Below, in pieces: positions 1 to 13,400 of a stretch of 64,000 bases of DNA. A program made the translations under genes and the position numbers. The DNA comes from Bolinopsis microptera. Its lineage: Eukaryota > Ctenophora > Tentaculata > Lobata > Bolinopsidae. The DNA lies in the NCBI RefSeq assembly GCF_026151205.1, contig NC_087078.1:9998675-10062674 (forward strand). The letters run 5' to 3'. The notes under the pieces were generated by a model. It was not told where the DNA came from, made no database searches, and was given only the letters and a program-made list of their open reading frames with translations. The first letter of the stretch is position 1, and each line of letters begins with the position of its first letter.

Positions 1-184
1 ATAAGAACCATTGTGATTATCTGAAACATGACGGGTCAATCATAGAAATCTTTTACTGAGTAAAATATGGCGATTAGAATACCAATAACGAAAAAAATAT
101 TAAATAATGGTCGTGATTTATGTGTCATAATGGATCCTGAGTCCCGACTTATATTTGATTAGCTAATATTTTGACAGATTACGT

Positions 185-3100
185 TAACTAGCAGGAACCC
201 GTCTAACCCTAAAGTGGTGTCAAGACTCAAGAGACTAAAATAATTATTACCTATTTAATTCGTGTTTTTGACACCACTTGGGGGTCCAAATTTTGGGCTC
301 TAAAACTCCTATTTCTTGGCCAATTTTTTATTTTTTCATGCTGATTTGAATGCCATTAAAGCATTTGACCCAGTCAAAAAAGTTTCAGTTGTATATCTTT
401 TACGGTTTTTGCGGAAAGTCGTGTTAAAGTTGATGCCGTGGTGTCAGTAAAATGGCACGGATAAATAAATATATATATATCGTCTCGCTTTATATATAGT
501 AAGATGTAATAAGAAGTGTTGTGAAACACTTTCAGATATCGAATTGAAAGTGTTTGGTGTTAATTTTAGAAACAGGACAAGGAAGACTTGGAGTGGTCGA
601 TCATAAGAATAACTAACTAGATAAATTGTATATTTAGTAACACTGATAACAATTTGAAATTGTTATCAGTGTTACTAAATATACCAATGAACATGTATCT
701 TAAGTCAGGGCTTATGTGACAATTTCAGATAAGTCTGAGCTTCTGTGTTAAAAGCAAATCTTACTGGAATCACGAACTTTCCTTGTATCAATTAGGCTCA
801 TCAAAAAGTATCGATCAGAGGTCACAGCGTATCACGTATGAGCCATTTTCAGCAGAAATCCCGAACTAGACAAATGGCAATTAGCCCTATCAAAAACATC
901 TATCGAAGGTCAGGTCTTTTGACTCATCCGACCCCCGGTCAGCACCCGACCGGGAGTCAGATCCTGGGTGGCGCTGGGGATTTTACTTTTCTATTCAAAA
1001 GTGTGTATGTAAATTTGTTGGTCCGGGTCGTGGCTGGCTCCAGACGGTCTCTGCTTATATTTGGGAACCCAAAAGTGCGACTAAACACCAATATATCTTA
1101 TCTTTAAGTGTCAACCCACTAATATATGGGTTCGTAGTATAAACGCAGATTGATGACTCAGGTTGGTCTAAAATCATAAGAGTAGTAATTAGTATGAAGG
1201 TATCTGGTATTGGCACCTTGCCAATGTTGGCACCTTGCCAATGGCTAATTGATACACGGTCTTCTTTTGTGGACGGTGGTGGCCAGATAAGTTTATAGAT
1301 TCCAATAAAATTGAGGGTGAATTCTGCATTATTTCTGTGAGAAAGGTTGCGGGACGAACGACCTAAAGACAGCTACATACCAGAGAGTTCACTCTGGCCA
1401 CTTACTTGGGAGTTCATCTTGACGTGCTAACATTCCTGTGCTAAATTTCCTTACTTTACGATTACAAAAACACGCAAAACAAAATCCTTGGTGTATCACT
1501 TAAATATTTCCAGTACCCCCTCCAGTTTCCTAATTGATTGCGTGAAGTCCGTACTTCATAGCAACTTCTTGGCGCTATATTTGGAAAGATTTGTAAATTT
1601 GAAAGTTGCTCAGTCTTTGCTAGTGCGAAAAGATAAAACTAACACTGCTATTAAATCAACAAATCTGAAACCAAACTCGCATCTTCTAAAACTAATTCTT
1701 TGTGCATTCCACAACGCGAACTTGCCTTATGGCTTATTCTGCGCGGTCAATTTTGTTTGTCATGTTATTGTGCCACCTGATTGTGGTATGCAAGTTTAAA
1801 CTAAAGAAGATTGTAATCTAAGAATCCATCTAACAAGTCCGCACCGTGGATTGAACTTACTGATCTGTACCGAGACACATTTTATTATGTAAATATGACT
1901 CAGTACGTTTATACGACTGTTTATTGAAACTAACAGGTTATTTGGAAATTAACTGCAAAAAACGTGTTATAACAATATGTAAATACCGATGGCATATTCT
2001 ATATTGTGAATATTATGTGCATATTATGCTGTTACTTTATTATAGTAAATTAGTAATTACCCTGTCTTGATAAGCTGTCTAGGTTTCTTTTGCTTGTATT
2101 AACACAATTTATTGTCGCATAAAAGTAGGTGGGGAGCATAAACTAACAGAATTTTAAGCGGATAGTTATATAAAGTGTTACGTTATTTAAAGTGTTAAGT
2201 TGTAAAGTGTTAAGTACAGACTTAGAATGATTCTCTACCCTAGCCTTACGGCAAACTTATAAAACTTATAAGCTTCTCATAAAATTCAATTCAAAATTAA
2301 AACCTAGACACATTACTGTCCTTCCCGTTTCTGTCTGACAGTTTCAGGACTTCTCGCAATTTTAACTGAGACTAATTTTAGGGAGAGTAATTATTCTATT
2401 TAGGGCTATGCATTTGTCTTATCGATGAATCCTTTTTGATCTTTGTCGTATAAATTGGATTCCTGAATTTTTTAGTTTATAGTGCCGATAAAAATATCAT
2501 TTCACCGACTTACCGAATATCGTGAATCGGAATTGTTCGGAAATCTAAGGCAAATAACTATAAGAACCTACAAATTGGAATGTTCCGAACAATAGTAGAA
2601 ATAGAATCCTAAATGATTTTATCTCGAATCTGAACTCTAGCCACGATTTCAAGATAAATGTGGAAACTACCGTGTAATTCCGCAGAGACTCCAATTGGTT
2701 TCTTTCTAGATTCTAATGAGATTCTAATGAGATTCTAATGAGCGTTTAGTTTGATAGATTGTAATTCTGGAATGAAATAATTATGATTATTGAGGTTATA
2801 GCAACGAATAGCATAATCATGTTATTTTAATTATGAAATAGCATTTGTCGCTGGTATTTCTGCTGCTGTAATCGTTGAAATGTACGAAAAACATCCAAAT
2901 CAATGCTAGCATATTAACAAAACTCTTGACTTGAACCTAATCTTGAAGTTAATTACTTACCAACAATAAATGTCGATGGGAAATACTTAACAATTCTTAA
3001 CAATTCTTAAGGCTAAGAGTAAACGGCTGACAAAGTTAACTTAGATTTTAGATAATAAGCTTTATTAGGAAAGAATATTGTCGTAGATATTTAAATAGTA

Positions 3101-4248
3101 AAATCAACCGAATAAACTCTCATTATATTGCAACCAATAACAAAGCAGGCTGTAAATTGGTCTTTGAAGCTTTCAATGTTATACCAAATCCCTACCATAA
3201 TGACATAGCATTAGATCGAATACTATAGCACAGTTTCTCACGGCCTCGTCCGGATCAACAAAAAAACTGTAACAGTAAAATTTTGCAACTTAACTTTTAA
3301 TCAACAAAAAAAACTGTAACAGTAAACATTTGGTAAAGATATGCAACTTGTCTTCTTTTATCTTATCTGGTATCGCGCCGACAGCCATATTGCACTAATC
3401 ATTTCAGCTGGAAATCCGGCTTTCGACCAGACTTGAAACACGAGCTATAAGTCTTAAAAATACGGTTTAAAAATTAAGAATACACCATTTCTCTGGAGAT
3501 TTGGTATAATAAGACTAAGCGTCGTATCTCATATGTTCGGAGCTACTTTGTCGTAAAGCTCCCTCATGCTCAGTGGTTCCTTATATACTAAGATAAGGCG
3601 TTTCCGAGAATCTTGATGATAATTTATCTTTTAAAAATGATCTAATAGTTAATAGAGAAATTATTGATAAAAGGCTTTTCTGTAGAAGATGCTTAGCTTA
3701 GTAGTCAAGCTAACTCACTATCTCTAATAATGAAACTAAAATTCATCTTATCTTCCTCATGATCGTTAGATTTATCCTCCATTTTAATTATATTATGATA
3801 TAATTATATGAAGTTAATATTAGAAGATAATATAATCATAATAATATAATACAATCATAATATATTTTATATAATGATAATAATACATTTTATAATCATA
3901 ATTCAAATATATAATTACATATCAGATAAAGTTATATCTTACTATATATAGAGCGAGAAGATATATATCTATCCGTACCATTTTACTGACACCACGGCAT
4001 CAACTTTAACACGACTTTCCGCAAAAGCCGTAAAAGATATGAAACTTAAACTTTTTTGACTGGTTCAAATGCTTTAATGGTCTTCAGATCAGCATGAAAT
4101 AATAAAAAATAGGCCAAGGAATAAGAATTTTTGGGCCAAAAATTTGGATCCCCAGGTGGTGTAAAAAAACCGAATTAAATAGGTAATAATCATTTTAGTC
4201 TCTTGAGTCTTGACACCACTTAAGGGTTAGACGGGTTCCTGCTAGTTA
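185..4248. mobile_element. 4.06 kb element with ~320 bp terminal inverted repeats
   Basis: Bases 185 to about 508 recur in reverse complement at about 3936-4248. Both ends begin TAACTAGCAGGAACCC and share GTGTCAAGACTCAAGAGACT, and both inner ends fade out in TATATATAGTAAGAT. The arms differ by scattered substitutions and small indels, so the element is not brand new. The interior is AT-rich and holds no ORF I recognise; the two short ORFs at 838 and 1488 look like chance. I infer a non-autonomous long-TIR (foldback) DNA transposon. I cannot assign a superfamily because no clear target-site duplication is visible. Confidence 0.75.
628..684. repeat. Perfect 27-bp hairpin
   Basis: The left arm starts GTATATTTAGTAACACTG and is followed, after the three bases TGA, by its exact reverse complement ending CTAAATATAC. 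It sits inside the 185-4248 element, near its left end. Confidence 0.8.
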
Positions 4249-5921
4249 GTTCTAATAATATCTTAACTCTAATAACAACTTAAAGTGAACACCTCTAAGA
4301 GACCTGGTCCCCATACCATTGGAACCATGGCCCCGGCCCTTAAAGCTTTAAATGGCTTCGCAGTCAAGATATATCTACTCATCCTGATTTATGAAGCCCA
4401 GCTGAATCTGGCTTCACTTAAACTCTTATAGCTTAATAGTTGTTGAAAGTTGCAAGGTATCAATTCCCAGGGCACTGCACAAAAATTACCCAAAAAAGGT
4501 CCGAATTAAAATAAAAAAGCCTCAAAGTTAAAATGACCAGAAAAACCATGACCAGAAAAACTTCCATGACGTTTTACCAATCATCACCTCCAACATTTAA
4601 ACTCTACTGCTAGTGCTGACACCCTATCACTGGAACTGTGTATTCTGCTAATTACTGATGATCTGAGCTTGAGGTGTAGTCCAGTGCGCGTCTTTGGAGC
4701 GCGACTGAATACTATTAGTATTGGAGCTGTCAACAGATCAACAGATCATGATAATTATATTTGTATGTTGATATGTAAATAATAATGATATGGTGATAAC
4801 ATTTGGATTTAAATAATATTCAGTGATAAATGGTAATATTTAAAATATGTATAATATTGATGATTTATGAATAATGACAATATTTGGATTCAAAAGTGAG
4901 ACTAATAGTGTCACAGTGAATGGCTGTTAACGTTTCTATTGCCAGTGTCAAAAAGTTTAATTTATACGAACATCACATTTTCTTATTTTGATTCGATGAT
5001 AATTAAAAATTCAGTGATGATTTTAAAAGATTCCAGGAAACATAATTTCATATAATACCAAAATATTTAAATAAAAGACACAAACCCAAAATGATAGAAC
5101 ATATCTTTTGAAATTAACAGCATCCAGGGTCCCAGACACGATAAAAAACCAGTTTCTGCTAATTTAACCTAATACAACGGTAGCCAACTGTCAAAAACAA
5201 AGCCGAAATAACGGAATATGCTCCAATAACCGCATACATATCCCATATCCCCAATTACAGCATCCGAAAGGACATATTATATTTAAAACATAAAAGACAT
5301 ACTAATTATGATCGTTTATAAAACATTTATCTATAAACTTAAATTTGTGACGTCAAGGTAACATTTTGTTGGGAGCATCACGGTTCCCAAAAACTTACAG
5401 TATTTATCCATTTAACGGCTAACTAAGGACATGGTAACTTCCTAAGACCCAACTATCCTCAACTTGTGCTTCTGTGTTTACATCTTATAACTTAGTAACT
5501 GGTAACTATAGTAACTATAGTAACTATAGTAACTATAGTAACTATAGTAACTATAGTAACTATAGTAACTATAGTAACTATAGTAACTATAGTAACTTCC
5601 TAGATACTATAGTAACTAACTAGTAACTACTATAGCACTATAAGTTTACTGGTTTGGTGCCCAATTAAAGGTAGCTTGCTATTTATCTTATTAACCTCCC
5701 AACTCACAAGGGTACATTACATTATATAATTATATTCATAAGACCAATTATTGTTATTAGTTAATATAGCCGGTCATTACTGACAATTAGCATGAAACAA
5801 CCATTATCTTACTATACGTCTTTCAGATAATAGCATTTATCATATTATAGAGACCGAAGGAACCATTCAAATGATACCGCGGAATGTAACGCTTAGGACA
5901 ACTTTTAATCATGCCACTTGC
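4249..5921. other. AT-rich stretch, no gene recognised
   Basis: Apart from the GTAACTATA array, I see no ORF, RNA gene or repeat structure I can name. Short simple AT runs occur at 4740-4870. Confidence 0.5.
5490..5600. repeat. 9-bp minisatellite (GTAACTATA)n
   Basis: About ten direct copies of GTAACTATA, followed by degenerate copies to about 5635. It shares the GTAAC core with arrays near 8.5, 12.4, 27.1 and 28.3 kb. Confidence 0.85.
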
Positions 5922-6128
5922 CAGTGGCGTAACGTTGCCTGTTGGCGCCCCCGCCGAAAAAGCACCCCCCCCCCCTGTTGGCGCCCCCCTCCATTTTGGC
6001 ACCCCTCCCTAAAATCGAACAAATAACTGATTTGAAATCAGATGATTTTAGAGGATACGCCGGTAAAATCTTGCAGCCCCCCCCCCCCCCCCCCCCCCGG
6101 TCAGCGGGCCCTTCGTTACGCCAAGCAC
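5922..6128. mobile_element. Small hAT-like MITE with poly-C interior
   Basis: The left end CAGTGGCGTAACG is matched by CGTTACGCCAAGCAC at the right. CAGTGGCGTA-type ends are common in animal hAT MITEs. The interior contains C-runs at about 5965-5974 and 6077-6098 and GGCGCCCCC motifs. The 91-residue ORF across it is translated homopolymer, not a gene. No convincing 8-bp target-site duplication was found, so the assignment is tentative. Confidence 0.45.
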
Positions 6129-6967
6129 AGGTAAATGAACCTGTTTCAGTTCAGTGCAGAGATGAACTGTTTCAGCTCTTGATGCGGAACAGTGAAAAAA
6201 TGCAGAGAATTCAGTGATTCACAGAGGAGTGATCACCGATCGGAAATCTTTTGTATTGACTTTACAAGCCTCAATTTGTAACACATAAGTGTTACAGACT
6301 ACAGTTGCTCGGCAACTTTCTGGCTATAAACGATTAATAGATAGTAAATATTGCCTGTAAATGTGTGTTATACTAAGATTGTGGAGTCGGTGTAATTCTC
6401 AGTCAAGCTGAGAACCTGTCCTGAAACAAAAGAAAATAGAATAATGAGATGTAATGGTACGTTTTTAATTTCCCTGAAGGAAGTCAGACGGAACAAAATA
6501 TGTTGGTAGAATTGATCACATTTAAAAATTACCAACTTTTTATAAACAATATTTTTGAAAGAAAACATGTTACTTATTAAGTTATTGTGATTTAAAAACA
6601 GTCAAATGCCGGACAATAAATAGGCAAATCTTCCTGTAGCACCACAGGGTAATATCTATTAAATCTTATCATGTAGTGATATTAATGTACCACAAATTAG
6701 CGATAACGCGTGAAACTAACGGTAGTTACCCTACTTAAATGAGAGATAGTGAGAAACCTGGCTAGACACTGTCAATATCACACCAAAAATAACTCATTTT
6801 TAGAATTTGCCTCAAATCTACGTCAAATTTACCAAGATCATGATTAAAATTGTGATAAGACCATGATTTTAACGCTAGTTGAATACATCAGTGGCTATAT
6901 CCCTTTCAATAATGTCAGGCAGAGTCGCAGACCCGGGGTTCTGGTTTCAGCTGACCAATAATATTGC

Positions 6968-7060
6968 AATGCTCGCGCTGCATGTGCTTGCGCTGCACGT
7001 GCTTGCGCTGCACGTGCTTGCGCTGCACGTGCTCGCGCGGCACGTGCTACACGTGCTACA
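6968..7060. repeat. 15-bp tandem repeat (CTTGCGCTGCACGTG)n
   Basis: About five to six copies with minor substitutions. The 70-residue ORF over it is only the repeat in translation. Confidence 0.8.
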
Positions 7061-7399
7061 GTTGCTATGGAGTTACATGTTCACCCAATAAAAGTCGTCT
7101 TAAAAAATACTGCTGAACATGATCTTGACTCTGGACCATAAAGAGTACGTAACTAAAGGATCAGCGACATCTGTGTGTTCTGTACAGGTATAATACGCTA
7201 CGTTCTGGTACAGTGCTGTTGAGGATATGTGAATTATGTGCTAAACTATTGACTGAGATCACAAAATAGTTATCATATTTGGGTTCCATATTATCATGTT
7301 ATTATGGGAGGCATTTTAATTCACATAAAATAGAGGTGTTATCCGGTATTATGCCAACAGGTTGACTGTATCCTCTGTCGTAATAAGAAGCACCTGTTC

Positions 7400-8400
7400 A
7401 AAGACTTTCTGGTCGAATGATCCCTTTGTGAGCTCGCGCTTACTTTTCATCCTCGCATAATCTCCCATTAAGAACATTCATTTGAAGATTTTTCGTTCAG
7501 AGGAAGTCAGTAAAGTAAAAGAGGGAAAATGAATTAAGAAATTGTAACCACAAGTCTGCTCGCCCCACCCTTTTATAGCAACTGCATTCCCACTGCATGC
7601 ACTATTTTTCTTAAAAATTTCAACAATTTCCAAGAAAACTGTGCAGTGAGACAATAACGTAGAACAGCTGCGAGAGAGCCATTAAAAATTGTTTACGACT
7701 TGTCTCTAACCCTAAAAGCCTAAATTACTTGAAAACACTTAAGAAAATATCATGGTAACCAAAAACGTAAACTGGAGCCCTTTTATTGAAGATCCATTCA
7801 TTTTTTATTTATAGATTCACTTATGCCCCTTAAACTTTAATGTTTGGGGTTTGAAAAACTTGGGATACATGCGTCACGCAAGCATAGCACTTGCTCTTAT
7901 AAAAGAATTTCTCAGAAAATTGAATATTCTTCAATGATCGGTTGGTTACGAACACGTCACAGTAGAGCGTCTTTAAGTGGCCACGTACAATACTTTTAAT
8001 GGAAAATAACTAAAAATACAAGCTGGACCATCCCACCCATTGTGCATGGGTAAGTAACTTTTATAAGGTGTGTCAACCGTGTGCTAAGCCTGTGTGATAA
8101 GAATGATAATAATGATGTAAAAATATAGCACGATATACCAATCTGTTGATACACGTTGTAAACCCAGATTGTGACCAGATTGTGACTACGGGAGAACTTA
8201 AGTTCCAATACTAATAACTACAAGCTGGACCAATATCCCGCCCTACAACTTTAATGAACCACATGTGCAAAGTACTCTTTTAACTGTGTTAAGTATCCGT
8301 TGATAGACTACCAAATTGCCGAGCAAACTGACGTACCAACCTTGCTGTAACCCTACGTACCTCAGTACCTCTATATTAATATCCTAATCTGGTAATATTG
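7400..8400. repeat. Diverged segmental repeat, copy 1 (pairs with 9.4-10.6 kb)
   Basis: Blocks here recur in the same order further right. The motif around CAACAATTTCC and GAGAAAACTG occurs near 7620 and 9770. Blocks containing AAGCTGGA, TCCCACCC/TCCCGCCC and GACTACCAAATTG occur near 8030, 8225, 9520 and 10320. Divergence is high. I infer an old dispersed or tandemly duplicated repeat family, with no coding potential seen. Confidence 0.5.
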
Positions 8401-8451
8401 AGAATTTATTGTATCATTAGAAAATCGGACAATATCGATAGCATTAACTGG

Positions 8452-8553
8452 ACTGTCGCAGTAACCACGTACAGTAACCACATTAACCACAGTAACCACG
8501 TACAGTAACCACGTACAGTAACCACAGTAACCACAGTAACCACAGTAACCACG
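8452..8553. repeat. GTAACCAC(GTACA) minisatellite
   Basis: About nine units of CAGTAACCAC, some with a GTACA insert. The minus-strand 66-residue ORF rich in GYC is the repeat in translation. Confidence 0.8.
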
Positions 8554-8949
8554 TACGTATTTATTTTGCAAACCGGGACGGTGCCCTGGTTTTAATCAAG
8601 ACTAATAAACTGAAAAACGAATAAAAACAATCCCTCGTTAGGGCACTGCACTGTGTAGATCAACGCGTTACAACAGAGATAAACCTCATCTGAAAAATAT
8701 TGCAAAGATTTTTTGTGTGCTCCAATGGCCAGATAACATAACTCAACATATCACTTGAGCACAATGAGACAAGTCTCCATCCTCTTCAAATATTTATGTC
8801 CCTAATACTCTAATAGCAAAATATGAAATTGTGAAACCGCACTCATTTCACTGCTTTGTCTTCGGTATAAATTGTCCCTCATTTGATGTAGTAGTGCTTG
8901 TCTGGCTCAGTATTCTTCTTCTTGTAGGTTCTCAACAAGAAGTCTATCT

Positions 8950-9075
8950 TTAACTCTATCCTCCATTGCAATGAGCGGTCTAGACTAACAAAGACTGAGC
9001 TAAACTTCTTCTTAACTCTATCCTCCATTGCAATGAGCGGTCTAGACTAAAAAAGACTGAGCTAAACTTCTTCGA
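8950..9075. repeat. Two-copy ~61-bp direct repeat
   Basis: A block running from ACTCTATCCTCCATTGCAAT to GAGCTAAACTTCTTC occurs twice back to back with one or two differences. Confidence 0.85.
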
Positions 9076-9108
9076 CTGTCTTCGTTAAAAAAATCCTCGC
9101 TAGTTTCT

Positions 9109-9360
9109 TCAGGCAAGCCAAAAACCATGCTGTTCTTGCTTTGATCCCCTCCCTGCAATGTCTCCGGGGTAACTAGAGTCTGGACTTTCAGGTTGACGGA
9201 CAATTACGTTTTCCTGGACCGTGTCGCTGTACGATTGTATCTGATTCTCAACTGTGTCCTTTACAGCAGTATGCACTGCCTGTAACTGTTTCTCCTTGCA
9301 TTCGATTATTGTTTCCTGTATTTTTGAAACTGAAAGATTACATTGGCCTTTCGACAACAT
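9109..9360 (-). CDS. Unrecognised short ORF, possible retroelement ORF1 remnant
   Basis: From the ATG at 9360 the frame encodes 83 residues. Residues ~12-50 are rich in E, K, Q and hydrophobics in a heptad-like pattern (around KIQETIIECKEKQLQAV) and look helical or coiled-coil. The C-terminal part is polar, with PESPDSSYPGD. No promoter, splice context or known domain is visible. The base sequence at its 3' end (AAGCCAAAAACCATG on the plus strand) also occurs inside the repeat near 40,150, which argues for a transposon remnant rather than a host gene. It may also be a chance ORF. Confidence 0.25.
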   Translation of the reverse strand: MLSKGQCNLSVSKIQETIIECKEKQLQAVHTAVKDTVENQIQSYSDTVQENVIVRQPESPDSSYPGDIAGRGSKQEQHGFWLA

Positions 9361-9429
9361 CAAAGCTGGTAGCCATCAATTAGTACTTGAAGAACTTCTA
9401 GATAAAAACAATGAATATTACAAGCAAGA

Positions 9430-10556
9430 CGATCCCCCGCCTTTTGCGTTAATGGACCGCACGTGCATGAGGTATGCCAGCTGTTAACCGTGTGTTAACT
9501 ATAAGTACGTGTGTCAATCGACTACCAAATTGCTCACGTACCTGGATGTTAATATCTCTAATATATTATTCCAAATATCACTAATATATTCCCAATTATC
9601 AGTAAATATTTAGGATACCGTGCATATCATTACCATCAGAACTTTAGAACTAGAAGGTCTGACGCGCTCGGCCTATCTCTTTGCCATATCTGCATGCTTA
9701 TAATACTATAATACCTCCGCTTCTGAGTGCCCAGCGCGAAAGCGGCCGCATTTCTTGTCTGCAAAAAAGTCTCAACAATTTCCGAGAAAACTGCAGCAAG
9801 ACATTGAAGCAACCAAATACATATATTAATCTACTGGTTACCCTCATTACCCTTATCTACTGTATCAAAGTCAACATAGTCTCCACCTCAGAAGTCTCAG
9901 AGCTGTTAGAATAAGACATGCCGGCTTCTTCAAGACAATTAATGAAACGTACAGACGAGAGGAGATGTTATGAAGGACCCCCCCCCCCCCCCCATATTAT
10001 TGATTAGTTAGTGACTAAAAATCCTGACAGAACAACGTTGAGTGTGTTATTTAAAAATAGGTTTTTAACAGAATGAAGACTGGCAGTTATTGATGATGCG
10101 TCTAATGTTTTTATCTAGAGGCATGCACGCCTTAAAAAATTCCCCTTCGGCTTCTAATATAAACGCTTGCCTTCGTTATCCGATATATTTGGATTGAAAT
10201 GTAGCCAAAACGTTTCTTATAAACGACATTATTTTTGGAAAATATTTACCGGCCACTTTAACCGATAGCACGGATTGCACGGTTGTGTGGATGCTGGGTA
10301 CTTAAGTGAACAAGGTTGTAAGCTGGATAGTCCCACCCTATAAGCTGGATAATCCCGCCCAGAACCGATCAGCCCACCATCTGATATCGTTTAACGCCCA
10401 TTGTGTTAATGGATCCATGTAATATATGGGGAATATCATGTGTTAAGTATCCTTTTAACGGTGATCGCGTTTGTAAACTATTGAATTGTCCCGACTGTAC
10501 CTAGCTAGATTCCCAATTAGTGGCCACAAACTCTGCTATTAATAACACCCTTAGTG
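9430..10556. repeat. Diverged segmental repeat, copies 2 and 3
   Basis: Same family as 7.4-8.4 kb: the GACTACCAAATTG block near 9520 and the AAGCTGGAT blocks at about 10,322 and 10,345. A C-run lies at 9977-9993. No gene is recognised. Confidence 0.45.
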
Positions 10557-10944
10557 GGTCAATACGTCAAAAAAGCTGACTTGGGTACGCGTACCACCAC
10601 AATTTCAGTCGGTACGCGCAAATACGGCAAAATACGCGCACCCGTACCCAGTGCAGATACGGGTACGCCAAAATTAAAAAGCAAACGAATTCACTTATCT
10701 CAGAGACAAAATAAAATACAATAGTAAATATTAAAAATGGAATTGAACAATTACACATCCGCAAAGATAACACAGTTCATCAAACAGTGTCATCAAAAGT
10801 AATTATAAAGTAAATTTAAATTTGAAAAATTCAAATTCACTTTTGAGTTTTCTGGTGCGGGTGCGTGTACGCACGTACCGCTATCGGGGCCAGAACTCGG
10901 TACGCGCGTACCCGTACCGCCGTACCGGCGAATACGTATTGACC
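10557..10944. mobile_element. Short TIR element, GGTACG-rich, hAT-like ends
   Basis: The left end GGTCAATACGT is the exact reverse complement of the right end ACGTATTGACC. The first and last ~70 bases are packed with GTACGCG/CGTACC motifs and the middle is AT-rich. The left end AATACGTCAAAAAA resembles the subterminal sequence of the hAT-like element at 21,857. I infer a related non-autonomous element. A target-site duplication is not clear. Confidence 0.45.
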
Positions 10945-11654
10945 AACTAAGATAACACCGGTATTAATATGGGTAATCGGATCAAAGGTGGGCCATTAAT
11001 CAGTGTGCAAACGGTTGGGCCTATATCATAGCCATTTTTCTGTCTGAGATTTGTAACAGATTTATTTTCTGTATCTTCAGAAGGTCGAACAACATAATAA
11101 GCAGATTTTAAAGGGTCAGCCGTGAACATAAGATAAAGTGATAGGCAAAATGTAAACTGTTACGAGTATCTATAATATATATTATATGGGCACGTATGCT
11201 GTTTGTTGTAAAAAAACTTGTCTCTATTTGCATTGAAATTTGATAGGAAATGTTTAGGCTGCTTATACAAAAAATTTGCATAAATATGCATAAATTTACA
11301 AAAATTTGCCAGAAAACAGACAATAAAGCAACTTCATTGCAGCAATAGCACTTTTCCACTCAACTATAAAGTGACAACTGAAGATTAAAGCAGACAGGGG
11401 ATATAGAGAGAAACTGACACAAGATACCAACAAACTGATCTAGTAAGTGTAGTGCAGTAACACTGAGTGAGATATTGGAACTGACTGCTTGCCGCCAGTT
11501 TACCAAACTAATTGCCGCAGTCAACAGAAACATTAAAGCAGACAAGGGAACAGAAATACAGAGAAAATATAGGGGGATACGAAGAAACTGATGCATTAGA
11601 GGTGTACAAAAACAGATAGGTGTAAAAAAAGCAAGCAATAGAAGAAAGAGAGAG

Positions 11655-12135
11655 AGGTACTATAAGACTATACTAAGTGCGATATTGAAACAGAGGGACT
11701 AAAATTAGAGGTACTATAAGACTATACTAAGTGCGATATTGAAACAGAGGGACTAACATTAGAGGTACTATATAAAGACTATACTAAGTGCGATATTGAA
11801 ACAGAGGGACTAACATTAGAGGTACTATAAGACTATAATACATACTAAGTGCGATATTGAAACTGAGGGACTAACATTAGAGGTACTGTAAGACTATACT
11901 AAGTGCGATATTTAAACAGAGGGACTAACATTAGAGGTACTATAAGACTATACTAAGTGCGATATTGAAACAGAGGGACTAACATTAGAGGTACTATAAG
12001 ACTATACTAAGTGCGATATTGAAACAGAGGGACTAACATTAGAGGTACTATAAGACTATACTAAGTGCGATATTGAAACTGAGGGACTAAAATTAGAGGT
12101 GTACTGTAAGACTATACTAAGTGCGATATTGAAAC
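11655..12135. repeat. 54-bp tandem repeat, ~9 copies
   Basis: Each unit carries ATTAGAGGTACTATAAGAC, then ACTAAGTGCGATATTG and GAGGGACTAA. Units differ by a few substitutions and short insertions (near 11,770 and 11,830). Confidence 0.9.
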
Positions 12136-12280
12136 TGCAACTGCAGCACACTTTATACTGTACCTGTAGACAGGCTGAAAATTAAGGGCTGTAAATCTAA
12201 CAATACTAATATGTAGTTGCAGTGTCATGTCTATTCAGTTTCATGTATATTCAGCACCGCGACAATCACAATCCAGATCC

Positions 12281-12491
12281 TGGGCCAGTCTTTAAGGCGA
12301 CAAAATAATGGAACAAACAAACTTCCTCCTTGTGTGCTCTGACGTTCAACACTTGGTAACCTGGCAACCTGGTAACCTGGTAACCTGGTTACCTGTTTAC
12401 CTGGTTACCTGGTTACCTGGGCCAGTCTTTAAGGCGACAAAATAATGGAACAAACAAACTTCCTCCTTTTGTGCTCTGACGTTCAACACTT
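12281..12491. repeat. 73-bp direct repeats flanking a GGTAACC/GGTTACC array
   Basis: The block beginning GGGCCAGTCTTTAAGGCGAC occurs at 12,281-12,353 and again at about 12,419-12,491, nearly identical. Between them lie ~65 bases of AACCTGGT units that switch to GTTACCTG halfway, so the filler is itself an inverted repeat. The architecture (duplicated unique flank, GTTACC-type filler, duplicated flank) also appears at two WDR13 exon edges. Confidence 0.85.
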
Positions 12492-12944
12492 GCAGCTGAC
12501 TGCTGAGTACGTGATTCTTGTAGTCTCCGTAGAAATTGGGCGTTTTTGTAACGAAGAGGTCGTTAGTCCCGTCTTGTTAGCCAGTATTTCCTATTTGAAT
12601 ATAATACTTGAAGAAGCAGCTAAAATTCAAATTTGACGTGTGAAAATGTACCTGTGGAGCTTCTTTGTGTTTTAAAATAAAGTTTTTTGTTTTTGTAGTC
12701 AAGGACTCAAGTCAGGGAACTCAGGCACGAGAGGTGATAGAAGTACATACTTTCCAAATAAAGCACGGAAATCGGGGAAACATCAGTGTGTGAAATTTAG
12801 GTTCAACTGTGGACTTGTGGTTATGGATTGGACTCTTGGTTGGGGAGACGACGCCAATTTGCTTCCAAGATCCGTTTATTCTAAAGTATCTGGGATGAGG
12901 TGAAGACTATTCTTCTTACCTTTCACCTGCAGTCAAGTCCATAT

Positions 12945-13400
12945 TCTTTCGAAAGAAATTTACTTAAAAGTTATTATTATATTTCCGCGAAATTCACTTA
13001 AATGTAATCGTTACTTTCCAGCGAAATTTACTTAAAGCCATTAGTATTACATCTTTCCCGCGAAATTTACCTAAATGTTGTTAATAACAATATGTTATTG
13101 CTTTATTGATAAGTGGTTATTGCTTTCTAGCGAAATTCACGTCAAAGTCATTACTCATTATTGCTCTCCAGTGAAATTTACTTAAATATATTATTGCTTT
13201 CTAGCGAAATTTTACCTAAAAACCATTACACCTTTCCCAAGAAATTATTATTATTGCTCTCTTGAAAAGATAAGTACTTATTGCTTTCTAGCGAAATTTA
13301 CTTAAACGTTATTATTTATTTTAGCGAACGAATTTTTATTCGCAGAGACAATACAAGATACCTCGTCTTAAGTTCATCCCCTTCAAGTGAAATTTACTTG
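12945..13400. repeat. Degenerate ~50-bp tandem repeat
   Basis: The motif GCGAAATTTACTTAAA, or a near variant, recurs about nine times at irregular 45-75 bp spacing, separated by ATTATT and CTTTC tracts. No coding potential seen. Confidence 0.65.

Noticed and set aside
5942..6217. Proline-rich protein ORF
   Set aside because: It is the translation of C-runs inside a MITE, with a non-conserved frame and low-complexity content.
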